A DNA stretch of 49,203 nt, from contig NZ_VEED01000027.1 in the NCBI RefSeq assembly GCF_007678255.1, forward strand, positions 1 to 49,203, read 5' to 3'. This stretch comes from Bacillus sp. X1(2014) (GTDB taxonomy: Bacteria; Bacillota; Bacilli; Bacillales_B; DSM-18226). Within the stretch, counting starts at the first letter, position 1; every line of letters begins with the position of its first letter. Below, in pieces: positions 1 through 8,711 of this stretch. The notes below the pieces were generated by a model. That model was given only the letters and a program-made list of their open reading frames with translations. It searched no databases and had not been told where the DNA came from. The position numbers and the translations under genes are program-made.

Positions 1-46
1 ACGCCGCCAGCGTTCGTCCTGAGCCAGGATCAAACTCTCCAAGAAA
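1..46 (-). rRNA. 16S ribosomal RNA, 5' end only
   Basis: The reverse complement of the first bases is the universal 16S start, including AGAGTTTGATCCTGGCTCAG at 19-38. By comparison with B. subtilis the mature 5' end lies about 8 bases upstream, near 46. The rest of the gene lies outside the window to the left. A promoter at 185-214 and a leader motif at 136-153 precede it on the same strand. Confidence 0.97.
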
Positions 47-135
47 GTTGATTAGCTCATAAAAGTTACGTTGGCTCATGTTCTTCATATATAGTAGATA
101 CATGATTGTTATTGCTTGTTTGCACGATTTTGTTT

Positions 136-153
136 GTTTAGTTTTCAAAGAAC
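136..153 (-). promoter_or_regulatory. rRNA leader antitermination-like motif
   Basis: On the minus strand this reads GTTCTTTGAAAACTAAAC, the conserved leader block found just upstream of Bacillus 16S genes and regarded as part of the rrn antitermination/processing leader. It sits between the promoter at 185-214 and the 16S start at about 46. The surrounding leader (47-184) is AT-rich and contains no gene. Confidence 0.75.
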
Positions 154-184
154 AAATTCACCTCGGTAAGAAGCGACAAAAAAT

Positions 185-214
185 ATTATACTATAATTCT
201 CACAAACAAGTCAA
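185..214 (-). promoter_or_regulatory. Sigma-A promoter of the rRNA operon
   Basis: On the minus strand there is a -35 TTGACT (209-214), an 18-base spacer and a -10 TATAAT (185-190), aimed at the 16S gene. A near-consensus box pair upstream of the leader motif is typical of the proximal rrn promoter. A distal P1 promoter was not resolved in 215-318, where no gene is seen. Confidence 0.8.
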
Positions 215-318
215 CATCTATTTTAAAAATTAAAAAGATGTTTATCTGCCCGAAAAGAACTTACTTATAGTACCATGTAGGTTACTCAAAGTTCAATGAT
301 AAATTTTCCCAATTAACT

Positions 319-354
319 AAAAAGGGCTGTGATTCGCAAACCACAACAGCCCTT
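319..354 (-). terminator. Rho-independent terminator of the glycoconjugate operon
   Basis: The minus strand forms a hairpin with stem AAGGGCTGT/ACAGCCCTT (322-330 and 346-354) followed by a U-run. It lies 15 bases after the stop of the kinase-like gene and separates the six-gene operon from the rRNA promoter. Confidence 0.85.
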
Positions 355-368
355 ATGTCCTTTTATTT

Positions 369-935
369 TTATTTTATCTTTTTCCATTCCTCATATAAGG
401 ATGGGTTTAACTCCTTCACATGTCTTAAAAACTCATCTAAATAGCCAAGTTTTTTTAATCCAGTGAATAGTTTTGTCGGGACAGACCTTACAGTAGTCAT
501 TGCCCTCTTGTGATCGATTACTTTAATTTCTCCCAGCTCATTAAAAAAAATGTGGCGAACCTCGGTGTCAAGTCTAGCAAAACCAATCTTTTTTAATTCT
601 GCTAGCATGAATAATATCTTCATTGCGATTAGTTTGGGTAGTTGCTTCTCCTTTTTTAAGTAGGCTTTTAGATTACCTCCATTCACCAATTCCATTACAA
701 TATAATTGGACCCATATTCATAGAGACGGGGGATAACGGAACTTGATTGTCCTATTTGTAGAGCATTTAACTCCTTTTTTTGATTGTCTTCATTAACATA
801 TACTTTGACACACTTTTCAGGTGACAATTGAAAGACGGACCCATCTGCACCTTTCCCAAGCATTGTAAAACCGTTCAAATCTTGTAATGTTATATTACCC
901 TTATTTTTGGCTGCTATTTTATCAAAATCATTCAT
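369..935 (-). CDS. Small serine/threonine protein kinase-like protein (YrzF/PrkD-like)
   Basis: A 188-aa protein with a minimal protein-kinase fold. Visible parts are a glycine loop GKGADGSV (27-34), an ATP-binding lysine at K44 (VKVY), a hinge-like MELVNGGNLK (81-90), a catalytic-loop-like RLDTEVRH (121-128) and a metal-binding-like VIDHKR (139-144). The canonical HRD and DFG motifs are altered and the C-lobe is short, as in compact Bacillus YrzF/PrkD-type proteins. The start has the SD AAAGGAGA. It is the last gene of the operon, 18 bases after the epimerase, followed by a terminator. It could be a regulatory or small-molecule kinase; the substrate is unknown. Kinase-like fold is fairly certain, activity is not. 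Confidence 0.75.
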   Translation of the reverse strand: MNDFDKIAAKNKGNITLQDLNGFTMLGKGADGSVFQLSPEKCVKVYVNEDNQKKELNALQIGQSSSVIPRLYEYGSNYIVMELVNGGNLKAYLKKEKQLPKLIAMKILFMLAELKKIGFARLDTEVRHIFFNELGEIKVIDHKRAMTTVRSVPTKLFTGLKKLGYLDEFLRHVKELNPSLYEEWKKIK

Positions 936-953
936 TTCTAATCTCCTTTTATT

Positions 954-1880
954 TCATTTGTCCTTCAATATCCTTTTATAATAGTTTAATGTTTCATTTA
1001 ATCCTGTATGCAAATCAAACTCAGGTTTCCACGCCAAAAGATTCACAGCATTGGTATTATTCAATCGACTATAACGAATATCCCCTTCGCGTTCTGGCAT
1101 AAGGATAGGTGATAGATTACTATTAGTTAGTGAATTAATTATTTGAAATAGTTGTTTAATGCTTGTCTTAGAATTAGTGCCGATATTGAAAATACCATTT
1201 GTCCCCTTTTCAATCGACAATACATTGGCACGCGCGACATCTTTCACGTACACAAAATCTCTTGTTTGTTCTCCGTCTCCTAATATATGCGGGGCTTCAC
1301 CATTAAGCACTTTCTTCAAAAAGATCGAGATGACCCCGCCTTCTCCAATAGAAGATTGGCGTGGTCCATAAACATTCGCATATCTAAGAATCGTGTAAGG
1401 AAGTTTAAAAAGTTGATGAAAGGCCTGAATGTATAGTTCTGAAGAATATTTGCTAATTCCATAAAAGGACAGAGGCTGAACGGGGAATGTTTCCTTTATA
1501 CTACAATCATCTTTTTCCCCATAAACAGCACAAGACGAAGAAAAAATGAATTTTTTAACATTAAACTTTTGTGAGCAGGCTAGCAAACGAATCGTTCCCA
1601 GAATATTTTGGTTAGCATCCTCGACTGGATTTTTTATCGAGGAGGCAACATCTACTTGTGCCGCCAAATGGATCACCACATCCGGTTTTTCTCTTGCAAA
1701 AACAGCATCTATTTTGGGCGAAGTGATGTCCATTTTAATGAATCGAACGTTGGGAGGGACAAATTTTCTATTACCAGACCGTAAATTATCTACTACGATC
1801 GGTTCATGACCGGATTGAATTAATAAATCGACAACATGTGAACCAATAAATCCAGCTCCCCCAGTAACGAGCACCTTCAT
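954..1880 (-). CDS. NAD-dependent nucleotide-sugar epimerase/dehydratase (extended SDR)
   Basis: A 308-aa cytoplasmic protein of the UDP-glucose 4-epimerase family. The NAD-binding TGGAGFIGSH is at residues 6-15, the FSSSCAVYG segment carries the Ser/Thr of the catalytic triad, and YGISK (about 147-151) gives the YxxxK pair. Later RYANVYGPRQ and the GDGEQTRDFVYVKDV segment are typical of sugar-nucleotide epimerases. Length is normal for GalE-like enzymes. It probably interconverts a UDP-hexose or UDP-HexNAc for the glycosyltransferase in the same operon. B. subtilis YtcB, in a spore-surface glycan cluster, is a functional parallel. The exact sugar cannot be read from sequence. Confidence 0.9.
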   Translation of the reverse strand: MKVLVTGGAGFIGSHVVDLLIQSGHEPIVVDNLRSGNRKFVPPNVRFIKMDITSPKIDAVFAREKPDVVIHLAAQVDVASSIKNPVEDANQNILGTIRLLACSQKFNVKKFIFSSSCAVYGEKDDCSIKETFPVQPLSFYGISKYSSELYIQAFHQLFKLPYTILRYANVYGPRQSSIGEGGVISIFLKKVLNGEAPHILGDGEQTRDFVYVKDVARANVLSIEKGTNGIFNIGTNSKTSIKQLFQIINSLTNSNLSPILMPEREGDIRYSRLNNTNAVNLLAWKPEFDLHTGLNETLNYYKRILKDK

Positions 1881-1979
1881 CTAGACTCACTACTCTCTTT
1901 TATTAAATTAAAAGATGATCGTCTAATCTTTTCCATTCAACAATCTCCTTTCATGTATAAATCCTTATTTAGACTTTGA

Positions 1980-3074
1980 CTAATATAATCCCAGTTCTTT
2001 TCCCCAAACTTCTATTTTCTCGAGATATCTCTTGAGGAGTGTGCTCTTACCTCCATCCAACACCTTTTGTAAATGACTAGAGAGCTTCTTTTCAAGCGTT
2101 CTCTGTAAATAGGCCTTTTTAAGAAGATTTAGAGGATTTTCATTAAAAGTTATTCCATATTTCAACATTTCTTGACAATAAACTTGCACGCATTTGCTTC
2201 GAATCTGTTCTTCACTCTGCTGCCAATCAGAGCGAAAATCTATTAATAATTCGACCAGAACGACCAAATCATACCAGCATGGATAATGCTTAGCAGACTC
2301 CCAATCAATCAAAGTAACTTTCCAATTCTTCACATCATCATTGGCATTTTCACAGCAAATATTATGGACATGGAGATCGCCATGGATGAGACATTGTCCG
2401 GTTTCAGTAATTTCCGGAAAAAAATTGGGCCCATTTTTTAATATTTTTTTGATTATTTTATACCTTGGTGCTACCAATTCTTTTAAGTTAGGATCTTTCA
2501 TTGCCCGATCCAGGTTTTCCTGTGCCTTTTTGATTCCTTTCGTCCGTTCCTTTACCTTTTCCTCAGAATCAAAATAGGGAAGAGAGGAATCAAATAGATC
2601 TGCATGCTGCAAAAATCGTTTATTAAATGTTATGGCATGAAATTTTGCCACCGTGGGGATAATTTGTTCCAAATGTTTTGGAGCTAATTTTATTTGTCCG
2701 CGTAACGGCTGCAAACATTCAGTAAACATCCATGTTTCATTGCCATTAACGTTCGGTTCCAGCCAATACAATTGCGGCATAAATTCGTGATAGATGTTAT
2801 AGGCATTTTGATACATACTGATTTCCAACCGATGATTTTCTTTCAGCGGCTGTTTGTATATTTTAAGCACGATGGGAATGAACTCCTGCCCATCTGATAG
2901 AATCAACTTCCAAATACTTGTCTTTTCGCGAGTATTTTTGAGGCATTCAATTTTTTCATCTACTAATTTTACTTTTTTATTAAGGACTTTTTTTAGCTTC
3001 TCTTCCCAATCATATTTTTTCCAACAACTTAAAACTTCTTCTAAACTATTCAAATAGAAAGTTCTCTCCTTCAT
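1980..3074 (-). CDS. APH/choline-kinase-family phosphotransferase, CotS-like
   Basis: A 364-aa protein with the aminoglycoside/choline kinase fold. The catalytic Brenner motif is HGDLHVHN (about 230-237) and the metal-binding LIDWE follows about 20 residues later. Size and layout match the CotS/CotI group of Bacillus coat-associated APH-like proteins (about 350 aa). Lysine-rich N- and C-terminal helices flank the core. It starts 10 bases after the ATP-grasp gene; the only SD candidate, GGGGAAG, lies further than usual from the ATG. In this operon it may phosphorylate a sugar or amino-alcohol moiety. An antibiotic-resistance role is not supported by context. Confidence 0.8.
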   Translation of the reverse strand: MKERTFYLNSLEEVLSCWKKYDWEEKLKKVLNKKVKLVDEKIECLKNTREKTSIWKLILSDGQEFIPIVLKIYKQPLKENHRLEISMYQNAYNIYHEFMPQLYWLEPNVNGNETWMFTECLQPLRGQIKLAPKHLEQIIPTVAKFHAITFNKRFLQHADLFDSSLPYFDSEEKVKERTKGIKKAQENLDRAMKDPNLKELVAPRYKIIKKILKNGPNFFPEITETGQCLIHGDLHVHNICCENANDDVKNWKVTLIDWESAKHYPCWYDLVVLVELLIDFRSDWQQSEEQIRSKCVQVYCQEMLKYGITFNENPLNLLKKAYLQRTLEKKLSSHLQKVLDGGKSTLLKRYLEKIEVWGKELGLY

Positions 3075-3084
3075 TTATTATTTA

Positions 3085-4263
3085 TTATTGTCTTCCCCAT
3101 AAATTTTTCATATGGGAAACAAAACTTCTAACAAATGGAAGTGGGTCATTCCAAGCAAACAGAGCCTCAACTTTTTTTCCAGATAAACTCTTTATCCACT
3201 CAAAGAATTTCATTTCGCCTTTTTTTTGTTTTTGGCGAAAGGAAAGAAAATCACGGACAAAGTAAACCCATTTGACCCCTTCTTCCTGTTCTGTCACTGG
3301 TGAGGGATTTTGCCCTGTAAGGGATAAATAATACAAGTGAGCCAAATTAACCCCACAAGCAATTGATAACGCTTGAGTTAAACCAATTCTTGAATTAATT
3401 TCAATAAATTTCAACTTCCCATCTCTGGGGTCCCGTTTAAATTCGGCAATAGCTAAGCCTTTGAATTGAATATCTTTTAAAAATGTCGTAGCGAGTTGAA
3501 TGACTTCTTCGTCCCTCATACTAAGGGCAAGTGCTGTCGATCCAAAATGGGGGGGAAATTGATGTAATTTTTGATTCATCCACAAGCCAACTAAATTCAT
3601 ATTTTCATCAAAAAATGTTTTCACAGAATAAATGCAATCCTCATTACCAGGGATGACTTCTTGGATCATTAGTTCACCGAATGGGCGATAAAAGAGGTAC
3701 TCTTCTCTCAGTTTAGAAGGCTCTTCAACAACGATTGCTTTTTTATAGAGTCTATGATCGATATTTGTGCGAAAATGAGAGGAGTAAACTGGTTTTAATA
3801 TGCAAGGAAAGGTAACTTGCTCAATAATTTCCTCGAACTGTTCTTCGTTATTAATAGCGAATGTTTTTGGGCATGGCACATTTGACTTCTGGGCCAATTC
3901 GTATGTTAGTCTTTTATCCAATACCGCTTCGACTAGTGTGTGTTTTGGTAATAGAAACCTATAGTAGTGTGAAAGAACAAATCTGTTTTTTGAAATAAAC
4001 TGAACAAAGTCATCAGAACCCGCATACAACACTGGCTTTTGTCCAATTCTTTGTGCCAGTCTCGTAAGAAAAAGTATTAAAGCAGCTCCCTCACTCACTG
4101 GATTTGGACAAATTCCACAGTCGGCAAACCGAGTTTTACCAATTTCATATTTACCTCTTGTATCAAAGGCATATACTTTTATTCCTTTTTTCGCTAAACT
4201 CCTCACAATTCCGATTCCGGTCGCACTTAAATCAAGAACAACAGCAGGAACATCATGCCGCAT
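3085..4263 (-). CDS. ATP-grasp carboxylate-amine ligase-like protein
   Basis: A 392-aa protein of the ATP-grasp superfamily. The N-terminal part (VVLDLSATGIGIVRSLAKKG) is a Rossmann-like pre-ATP-grasp domain. The central FPCILKPVYSS carries the ATP-binding lysine, and the C-terminal FIEINSRIG is the metal-binding E-x-N-x-R motif. Such enzymes form an acyl phosphate on a carboxylate and transfer it to an amine, giving an amide or peptide bond. The SD GGAGG is 8 bases from the ATG. With a PIG-L deacetylase two genes upstream, a free amine on a sugar is a plausible acceptor. The acyl donor is unknown. Confidence 0.85.
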   Translation of the reverse strand: MRHDVPAVVLDLSATGIGIVRSLAKKGIKVYAFDTRGKYEIGKTRFADCGICPNPVSEGAALILFLTRLAQRIGQKPVLYAGSDDFVQFISKNRFVLSHYYRFLLPKHTLVEAVLDKRLTYELAQKSNVPCPKTFAINNEEQFEEIIEQVTFPCILKPVYSSHFRTNIDHRLYKKAIVVEEPSKLREEYLFYRPFGELMIQEVIPGNEDCIYSVKTFFDENMNLVGLWMNQKLHQFPPHFGSTALALSMRDEEVIQLATTFLKDIQFKGLAIAEFKRDPRDGKLKFIEINSRIGLTQALSIACGVNLAHLYYLSLTGQNPSPVTEQEEGVKWVYFVRDFLSFRQKQKKGEMKFFEWIKSLSGKKVEALFAWNDPLPFVRSFVSHMKNLWGRQ

Positions 4264-4278
4264 GCTTTTTTCCTCCTT

Positions 4279-5580
4279 TCATAATAATGATTGATAAACT
4301 TCTTCAATTTTCCGAACCATTTTATTAACGGTTAAATTTTGTTGTGCAAATTCATAGGCATTTCGTGCTAATTCTTCCCTTAATGATTTTTTTTGTAAGA
4401 GAAGCAATAACTTGTCTGCAAGTTGCTTGTAGTTAGCCGGTTCAACGATAAATCCTGAGTAGCTATCTTTAATAATCTCCGGGATGCCGCCACAATTGGT
4501 TGTAAGAATTGCCTGATTGCTAAACATTGCTTCAATAATAGAAATTGGCAGCGTATCACTTGTGGTTGGGAGAACAAAAATGTCTGATTCACTTAGCAAT
4601 TTTGGTATGTCTTTTCTACTCCCTAAAAAGGAAACATTTTTTAATCTCAATTCACTAACCTGTTTTTCAAGTTTCTTTCTCATTTCACCATCGCCGACAA
4701 TCCGCACTTCTACATTTTTCATCTCGTCTTTTAATAGAGCCAAAGCTTTAAATAAATACTTATGGCCTTTCCGAGGACGAAGGCGTGCGATACAAGTTAT
4801 GACCGTTTTTTTCCTGCTTTTCTTCTGAAAATCCCCAACACCAAAATCAATCCCTGTATGAACAGTGGTTATTTTATTATCCACTGTACCTAAATTTCCT
4901 AGAATTGGGCGAAAGATATCGCAAAGGACGATCACTTGATTAGCATTTATTATGGCTTGTCTGTCAATGGCCCAAAAATAGATTTCCTCAACCGATCCTT
5001 TTTCAATTAAGTTAAACTTTAGTCTGTTTTGGGTCATAAATCCGTGAGGTGTAAAAAGAAGAGGCTTTTGAAAAGTTTGGTTTAAGATTCCTAGTACATT
5101 GGCTGTGTATCGATCTTGTGGGTGGATAATATCGTATTGAGACAGATCAAAACTTTTTAGCATCGTATAATAACTGGATAATTTGCTGATATTGTGTAGA
5201 ATTTTTTCATTAAAGCTGCCATAACGATTGAGAAAAAATTGCTTGAATTCCTCAGAATAACGATCGCGTAATGCCTTCATTTCATCTGACGGAAAAGAGT
5301 TTAATGCTATAATATCGACACTATGCCCTAAATTTTCCAAGCCGTTTTTAAGGGTATTGATATAGTGCTGCAAGCCTCCGATCATTGGGAATTCCCAAAA
5401 TGTGGTGATTAATATCCTCAATTTTTTGTTTTGAATATTTGTTGAATGGTATTGTTTCCTATTTATTATTTGTTCTTGTTCAAATGATTGCTCGACCCCA
5501 TAATATTGATCCATTGCAGAGATTAAATAAGGAAAAAGGGTCGGTAAAAAAGGGGGGTCAATTTGAGGATAATCTGTCAT
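4279..5580 (-). CDS. Family 4 glycosyltransferase (GT-B fold)
   Basis: A 433-aa retaining glycosyltransferase. After a roughly 55-residue leader comes the acceptor domain with the glycine-rich loop FPMIGGLQHYI. The donor domain has CIARLRPRKGHKYL (start of the GT1/GT4 Pfam domain), a DIFVLPTTSDTLPISIIEAM E-x7-E-like segment and GGIPEIIKD. The chosen ATG at 5580 has the SD GGAGG 8 bases away and overlaps the PIG-L stop as ATGA, so the two are translationally coupled; an ATG at 5586 is too close to the SD. It probably transfers a sugar from a UDP donor to a small acceptor. The deacetylase coupling recalls BshA/BshB and MshA/MshB. Confidence 0.9.
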   Translation of the reverse strand: MTDYPQIDPPFLPTLFPYLISAMDQYYGVEQSFEQEQIINRKQYHSTNIQNKKLRILITTFWEFPMIGGLQHYINTLKNGLENLGHSVDIIALNSFPSDEMKALRDRYSEEFKQFFLNRYGSFNEKILHNISKLSSYYTMLKSFDLSQYDIIHPQDRYTANVLGILNQTFQKPLLFTPHGFMTQNRLKFNLIEKGSVEEIYFWAIDRQAIINANQVIVLCDIFRPILGNLGTVDNKITTVHTGIDFGVGDFQKKSRKKTVITCIARLRPRKGHKYLFKALALLKDEMKNVEVRIVGDGEMRKKLEKQVSELRLKNVSFLGSRKDIPKLLSESDIFVLPTTSDTLPISIIEAMFSNQAILTTNCGGIPEIIKDSYSGFIVEPANYKQLADKLLLLLQKKSLREELARNAYEFAQQNLTVNKMVRKIEEVYQSLL

Positions 5581-6233
5581 TTCCATACCCTCCTAATAAT
5601 CTCAAAAGCTTCCCCGTATTCGACGCCCACCGTCATTCCTCTAACACGTGCCAAATATCTCACACCGTCATAGGAACGCGGATGTGGGAATGGTCTCATT
5701 TCTATATCATAATATTGAAGAGATTTGATTTTATCTTCAATGGTATCCGTAATATCCACAAAATAATTGGGTTTGAATTCTTTGTCGTTTGTATGCTGGC
5801 TCCATTCACTTGAAGAAACGGTTTCAAAGCAAAGTATCTCAACCGGCTTTCTTCCCGGCAATGGACGAGCAGCAGTTAAAACGGCCTGACACAATATTTG
5901 GTGGTCACGGTTGGTATCACCATAATGATGGGTGAATATCATGGCAGGAGTATACTTTTCCAGCAGGTTCTCAATCGATTTGTTAATTTCAACAAGCGGG
6001 ATTGTTTCCATTAATAAATTTGGGAATTCCAGAAATAGAACCTCATCTACTCCTAAGTGTTTATTTGCCTTCAGCATAAATTGTTGTATATGATGCTCCT
6101 CTTCCTTCCGCCCCTTAGCAGCAATCACAGTAATGACTTTATAGCCATTATTAATTAACTTCTTAATGGTTCCTCCGCTCCCAAGAATCTCATCATCAGG
6201 ATGAGCGGCAATCACTAACACATTCTCACTCAT
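5577..6233 (-). CDS. PIG-L/LmbE family N-acetylglucosaminyl deacetylase
   Basis: A 218-aa zinc deacetylase. The signature AHPDDE is at residues 10-15, with the histidine and second aspartate as metal ligands, and FTHHYGDTNRDHQ in the middle contributes the HxxH-like ligand region. Family members remove acetyl groups from GlcNAc-containing small molecules (BshB in bacillithiol, MshB in mycothiol, PIG-L in GPI). First gene of a six-gene operon; SD GAGGTG is 5-6 bases from the ATG and the stop overlaps the GT4 start. BshB1 is about this size, but bshA in B. subtilis is not followed by an ATP-grasp gene, so this looks like a distinct pathway. Confidence 0.92.
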   Translation of the reverse strand: MSENVLVIAAHPDDEILGSGGTIKKLINNGYKVITVIAAKGRKEEEHHIQQFMLKANKHLGVDEVLFLEFPNLLMETIPLVEINKSIENLLEKYTPAMIFTHHYGDTNRDHQILCQAVLTAARPLPGRKPVEILCFETVSSSEWSQHTNDKEFKPNYFVDITDTIEDKIKSLQYYDIEMRPFPHPRSYDGVRYLARVRGMTVGVEYGEAFEIIRRVWK

Positions 6234-6270
6234 TAGAACACCTCAACTCCAGTTAAAATAGTTTTCTTGT

Positions 6271-6300
6271 AATTATATGACAAGAAGAAAAAGTCGATAT
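6271..6300 (-). promoter_or_regulatory. Possible promoter of the glycoconjugate operon (sigma-E-like)
   Basis: The minus strand has CATATAATT (6271-6279), close to the sigma-E -10 CATACAnT, with an ATAT block (6297-6300) where a -35 would lie. The spacing is 1-2 bases longer than ideal. TATAAT is embedded, so sigma-A use is also possible, but no good TTGACA sits upstream. Weak evidence. Confidence 0.3.
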
Positions 6301-6380
6301 GGACAATAGGGATAAATATGAAAAATAGGCTGATTAGTGGAAGTTTTGACTGTTTACTTAACCCCCTAGCTAACTAAAGA

Positions 6381-6409
6381 TAAAAAAACATATGCATCTC
6401 GCATATGTT
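6381..6409 (-). terminator. Terminator of the GGDEF/EAL gene
   Basis: On the minus strand AACATATGC-GAGAT-GCATATGTT forms a 9-bp perfect stem followed by a run of Us. It is 15 bases after the stop of the c-di-GMP protein. Confidence 0.8.
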
Positions 6410-6423
6410 CATATGTGTTTTAT

Positions 6424-8586
6424 TCAGTTAGTTTTTTTTATTCTTCGATTTACGTTTTCTTCAAACTCCTCCACTGGTAACGGTTTACTAAAATAATAAC
6501 CTTGCGCTTCTATACACCTATGTTTTAGTAAAAAGTCAGCTTGGTCTTTTGTTTCAACACCCTCTGCAATCACTTGAAGTTTCAATAAATGAGCCATTAG
6601 AATAACGGTCTTGATTATGGTTTGGTCGTTGACATCACTTGTGCATTCCCGGATAAAAGACTGATCAATTTTTAACTTATCAATGGGAAAGTTCTTGAGA
6701 TAATTGAGCGAGCTATACCCTGTACCAAAGTCATCAATACTAATCAAAACACCAATTTTTTTGAGTTCCTTAAGTGTTGTGATTGCGGATTCAACATCCA
6801 TCGTCATACTTTCGGTGATTTCAATTTCTAAGTACTTCGGTTCAAGTTTGGTTTCTAGTAAAACTCTGCGTACGACATCAGGTAAATTAGATTGAAAAAA
6901 TTGTCTTGCAGAGATGTTAACAGCAACCGTTATGGGTGGTAAACCGTATTCCTGCCATTGCTTATTTTGCTCGCAAGCCGTACGGATAGCCCACTCACCA
7001 ATTGGAATAATCAATCCGGTTTCTTCTGCAACAGGAATAAAATCAGCGGGGGAAACTAATCCCTTTTCAGGGTGCTTCCAACGAATTAATGCCTCTGCTC
7101 CAATTAATTGACCGGTTTCAATATTTATTTGAGGCTGGTAATATAATAAAAATTCGTTTCTTTCTACTGCTTTACGCAGATGACTTTCTAATTCTAATTC
7201 ATAATGAGTCTTTTCTTCTAAATCATCTGTAAAAAATTGATAATTGTTTTTCCCCAGGCTTTTGGCAAAATACATGGCTAAGTCAGCCTTTTTTATTAGC
7301 GTGTCGAAGGTTTCACCATGTTCGGGAAAGACACTAATTCCAATACTCGGGGTAACAAATATCTCCTTATGACCATGATAAAATGGATTAGATAAACTCT
7401 TTAAGATAGATTGAGCGACTTCACGTGCCCTTTGACCATTAGAATTGGAAAGCAGAATGGTGAATTCATCACCGCCATATCTTGAAATGATATCGTTTTC
7501 GCTCACAAACCCTTTAAGCTTATTTGCGACTTCTATAAGGATTTTGTCACCAGTTTCATGCCCAAACGAATCATTGACAGCTTTAAAACGATCCAAATCG
7601 AAAAATAGCAATGCAAAATTTTCTTGATAGCCATTTGAATTTTTTACTAAATCGTCCAGTTTCTCCATTAATAAGTACCTGTTCGGTAGTCCTGTTAATT
7701 GATCATGATAAGCCATATGCTTGATCATATTTTCTGTTTTTAATCTTTCAGTTATGTCAATAACAGTTCCGATGATGGCTGTTTTCCCGTGGTATTCAAT
7801 AGTGGAACCATAAACTTCTAGAGCCACAATACTTTTATCTTTTCGAATGATCCGATATGGGAATGTAATGGTACTCTCTTCCTTGGTCATTAGTTTCATT
7901 AAATTTGCAGTCATAACAGGAAGGTCTTCAGAAAAGATGATTTCCGATAGGTTCAAAGTCAAGAATTCTTGCTCACTATAACCTGTCATCTCACATATTC
8001 TTGGATTAACATAAACTAATTTATCATTTTGAAAAACATAGACTCCTACTAAAGAATTTTCAACTAAACTTCTGTATTTTGCTTCTGCTTCCATCAAGTT
8101 TTTTTGTGCATTTTTATGCTCAGTAATATCTTTTATAATTCCGTAGATGCCAATAATTTTATTTTTTTCATAAATAGGAATATTTGTTGCTTGGATCTCT
8201 TTTTGGTTTCCTTCTTTATCAAAAATGGCACACTCGTATGTTGAAACCACTCCAGATATGGCTTTACGGAAATGATGCATGGTTTGTTCAACATCTTCTG
8301 GGACTATCAACGGCACAAATGACTTGTGTATTAGTTCTTCTACTGTATATCCAAATACGGACACAGCTTTATTTGCATTCAAAAAATTCCCATCTAAATC
8401 AAAAGTGATGATGATGTCTGGATTATGTTCAAATAATGATTTGTAATACTGTTCATTCCGTTGAAGTTGCTCTGTTTGCTTAGAAACTTTTCGAAAAAAC
8501 TTGGCAGTGATCCAAAAAATAATCAAAGTACTACTTGCTAACACTACAAATATGTATATAGCATAATGAAAGAAAATTTCCCGCAT
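6424..8586 (-). CDS. Membrane-anchored PAS-PAS-GGDEF-EAL cyclic-di-GMP protein
   Basis: A 720-aa signalling protein. One N-terminal membrane segment (about 7-27) is followed by two PAS domains (about 45-160 and 165-285), a GGDEF domain with intact RYGGDEF, and an EAL domain with EALIRW and DDFGTGYSS intact. Both synthesis and breakdown of c-di-GMP are therefore possible; the RxxD inhibitory site upstream of GGDEF is absent. A TTG at 8595 directly abuts GGAGGG, whereas the ATG at 8586 is 9 bases from it, so 8586 is preferred. It is monocistronic, with its own terminator. It likely controls motility or biofilm in response to a PAS ligand or redox state. Confidence 0.93.
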   Translation of the reverse strand: MREIFFHYAIYIFVVLASSTLIIFWITAKFFRKVSKQTEQLQRNEQYYKSLFEHNPDIIITFDLDGNFLNANKAVSVFGYTVEELIHKSFVPLIVPEDVEQTMHHFRKAISGVVSTYECAIFDKEGNQKEIQATNIPIYEKNKIIGIYGIIKDITEHKNAQKNLMEAEAKYRSLVENSLVGVYVFQNDKLVYVNPRICEMTGYSEQEFLTLNLSEIIFSEDLPVMTANLMKLMTKEESTITFPYRIIRKDKSIVALEVYGSTIEYHGKTAIIGTVIDITERLKTENMIKHMAYHDQLTGLPNRYLLMEKLDDLVKNSNGYQENFALLFFDLDRFKAVNDSFGHETGDKILIEVANKLKGFVSENDIISRYGGDEFTILLSNSNGQRAREVAQSILKSLSNPFYHGHKEIFVTPSIGISVFPEHGETFDTLIKKADLAMYFAKSLGKNNYQFFTDDLEEKTHYELELESHLRKAVERNEFLLYYQPQINIETGQLIGAEALIRWKHPEKGLVSPADFIPVAEETGLIIPIGEWAIRTACEQNKQWQEYGLPPITVAVNISARQFFQSNLPDVVRRVLLETKLEPKYLEIEITESMTMDVESAITTLKELKKIGVLISIDDFGTGYSSLNYLKNFPIDKLKIDQSFIRECTSDVNDQTIIKTVILMAHLLKLQVIAEGVETKDQADFLLKHRCIEAQGYYFSKPLPVEEFEENVNRRIKKTN

Positions 8587-8651
8587 GCAGGACAACCCTC
8601 CGGAAATTGTGGTTCAGTTCCATTTCATCCTATTCGAAGGACACAAAGAAA

Positions 8652-8670
8652 CATATGCATTATGCATATG
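8652..8670 (-). terminator. Perfect 9-bp inverted repeat, probable terminator or operator
   Basis: CATATGCAT-T-ATGCATATG is a perfect palindrome between the small gene at 8712 and the GGDEF/EAL gene. On the minus strand it is followed by TTTCTTT, so a weak terminator for the small gene is likely. An operator for the downstream gene is the alternative. The gap 8587-8711 holds nothing else obvious. Confidence 0.45.
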
Positions 8671-8711
8671 CTCTCTAAAACTTAAAATTTTTATACTAGG
8701 ATAACGGCTCT

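Noticed and set aside
1980..3074. Aminoglycoside resistance gene
   Set aside because: The APH fold is shared with choline, sugar and CotS-type kinases, and the operon context is biosynthetic, so resistance is not supported.
369..6233. Calling the operon bacillithiol synthesis (bshA/bshB)
   Set aside because: The deacetylase and GT4 fit the fold, but the neighbours (ATP-grasp, APH-like, epimerase) do not match bsh operons and BshC is absent.
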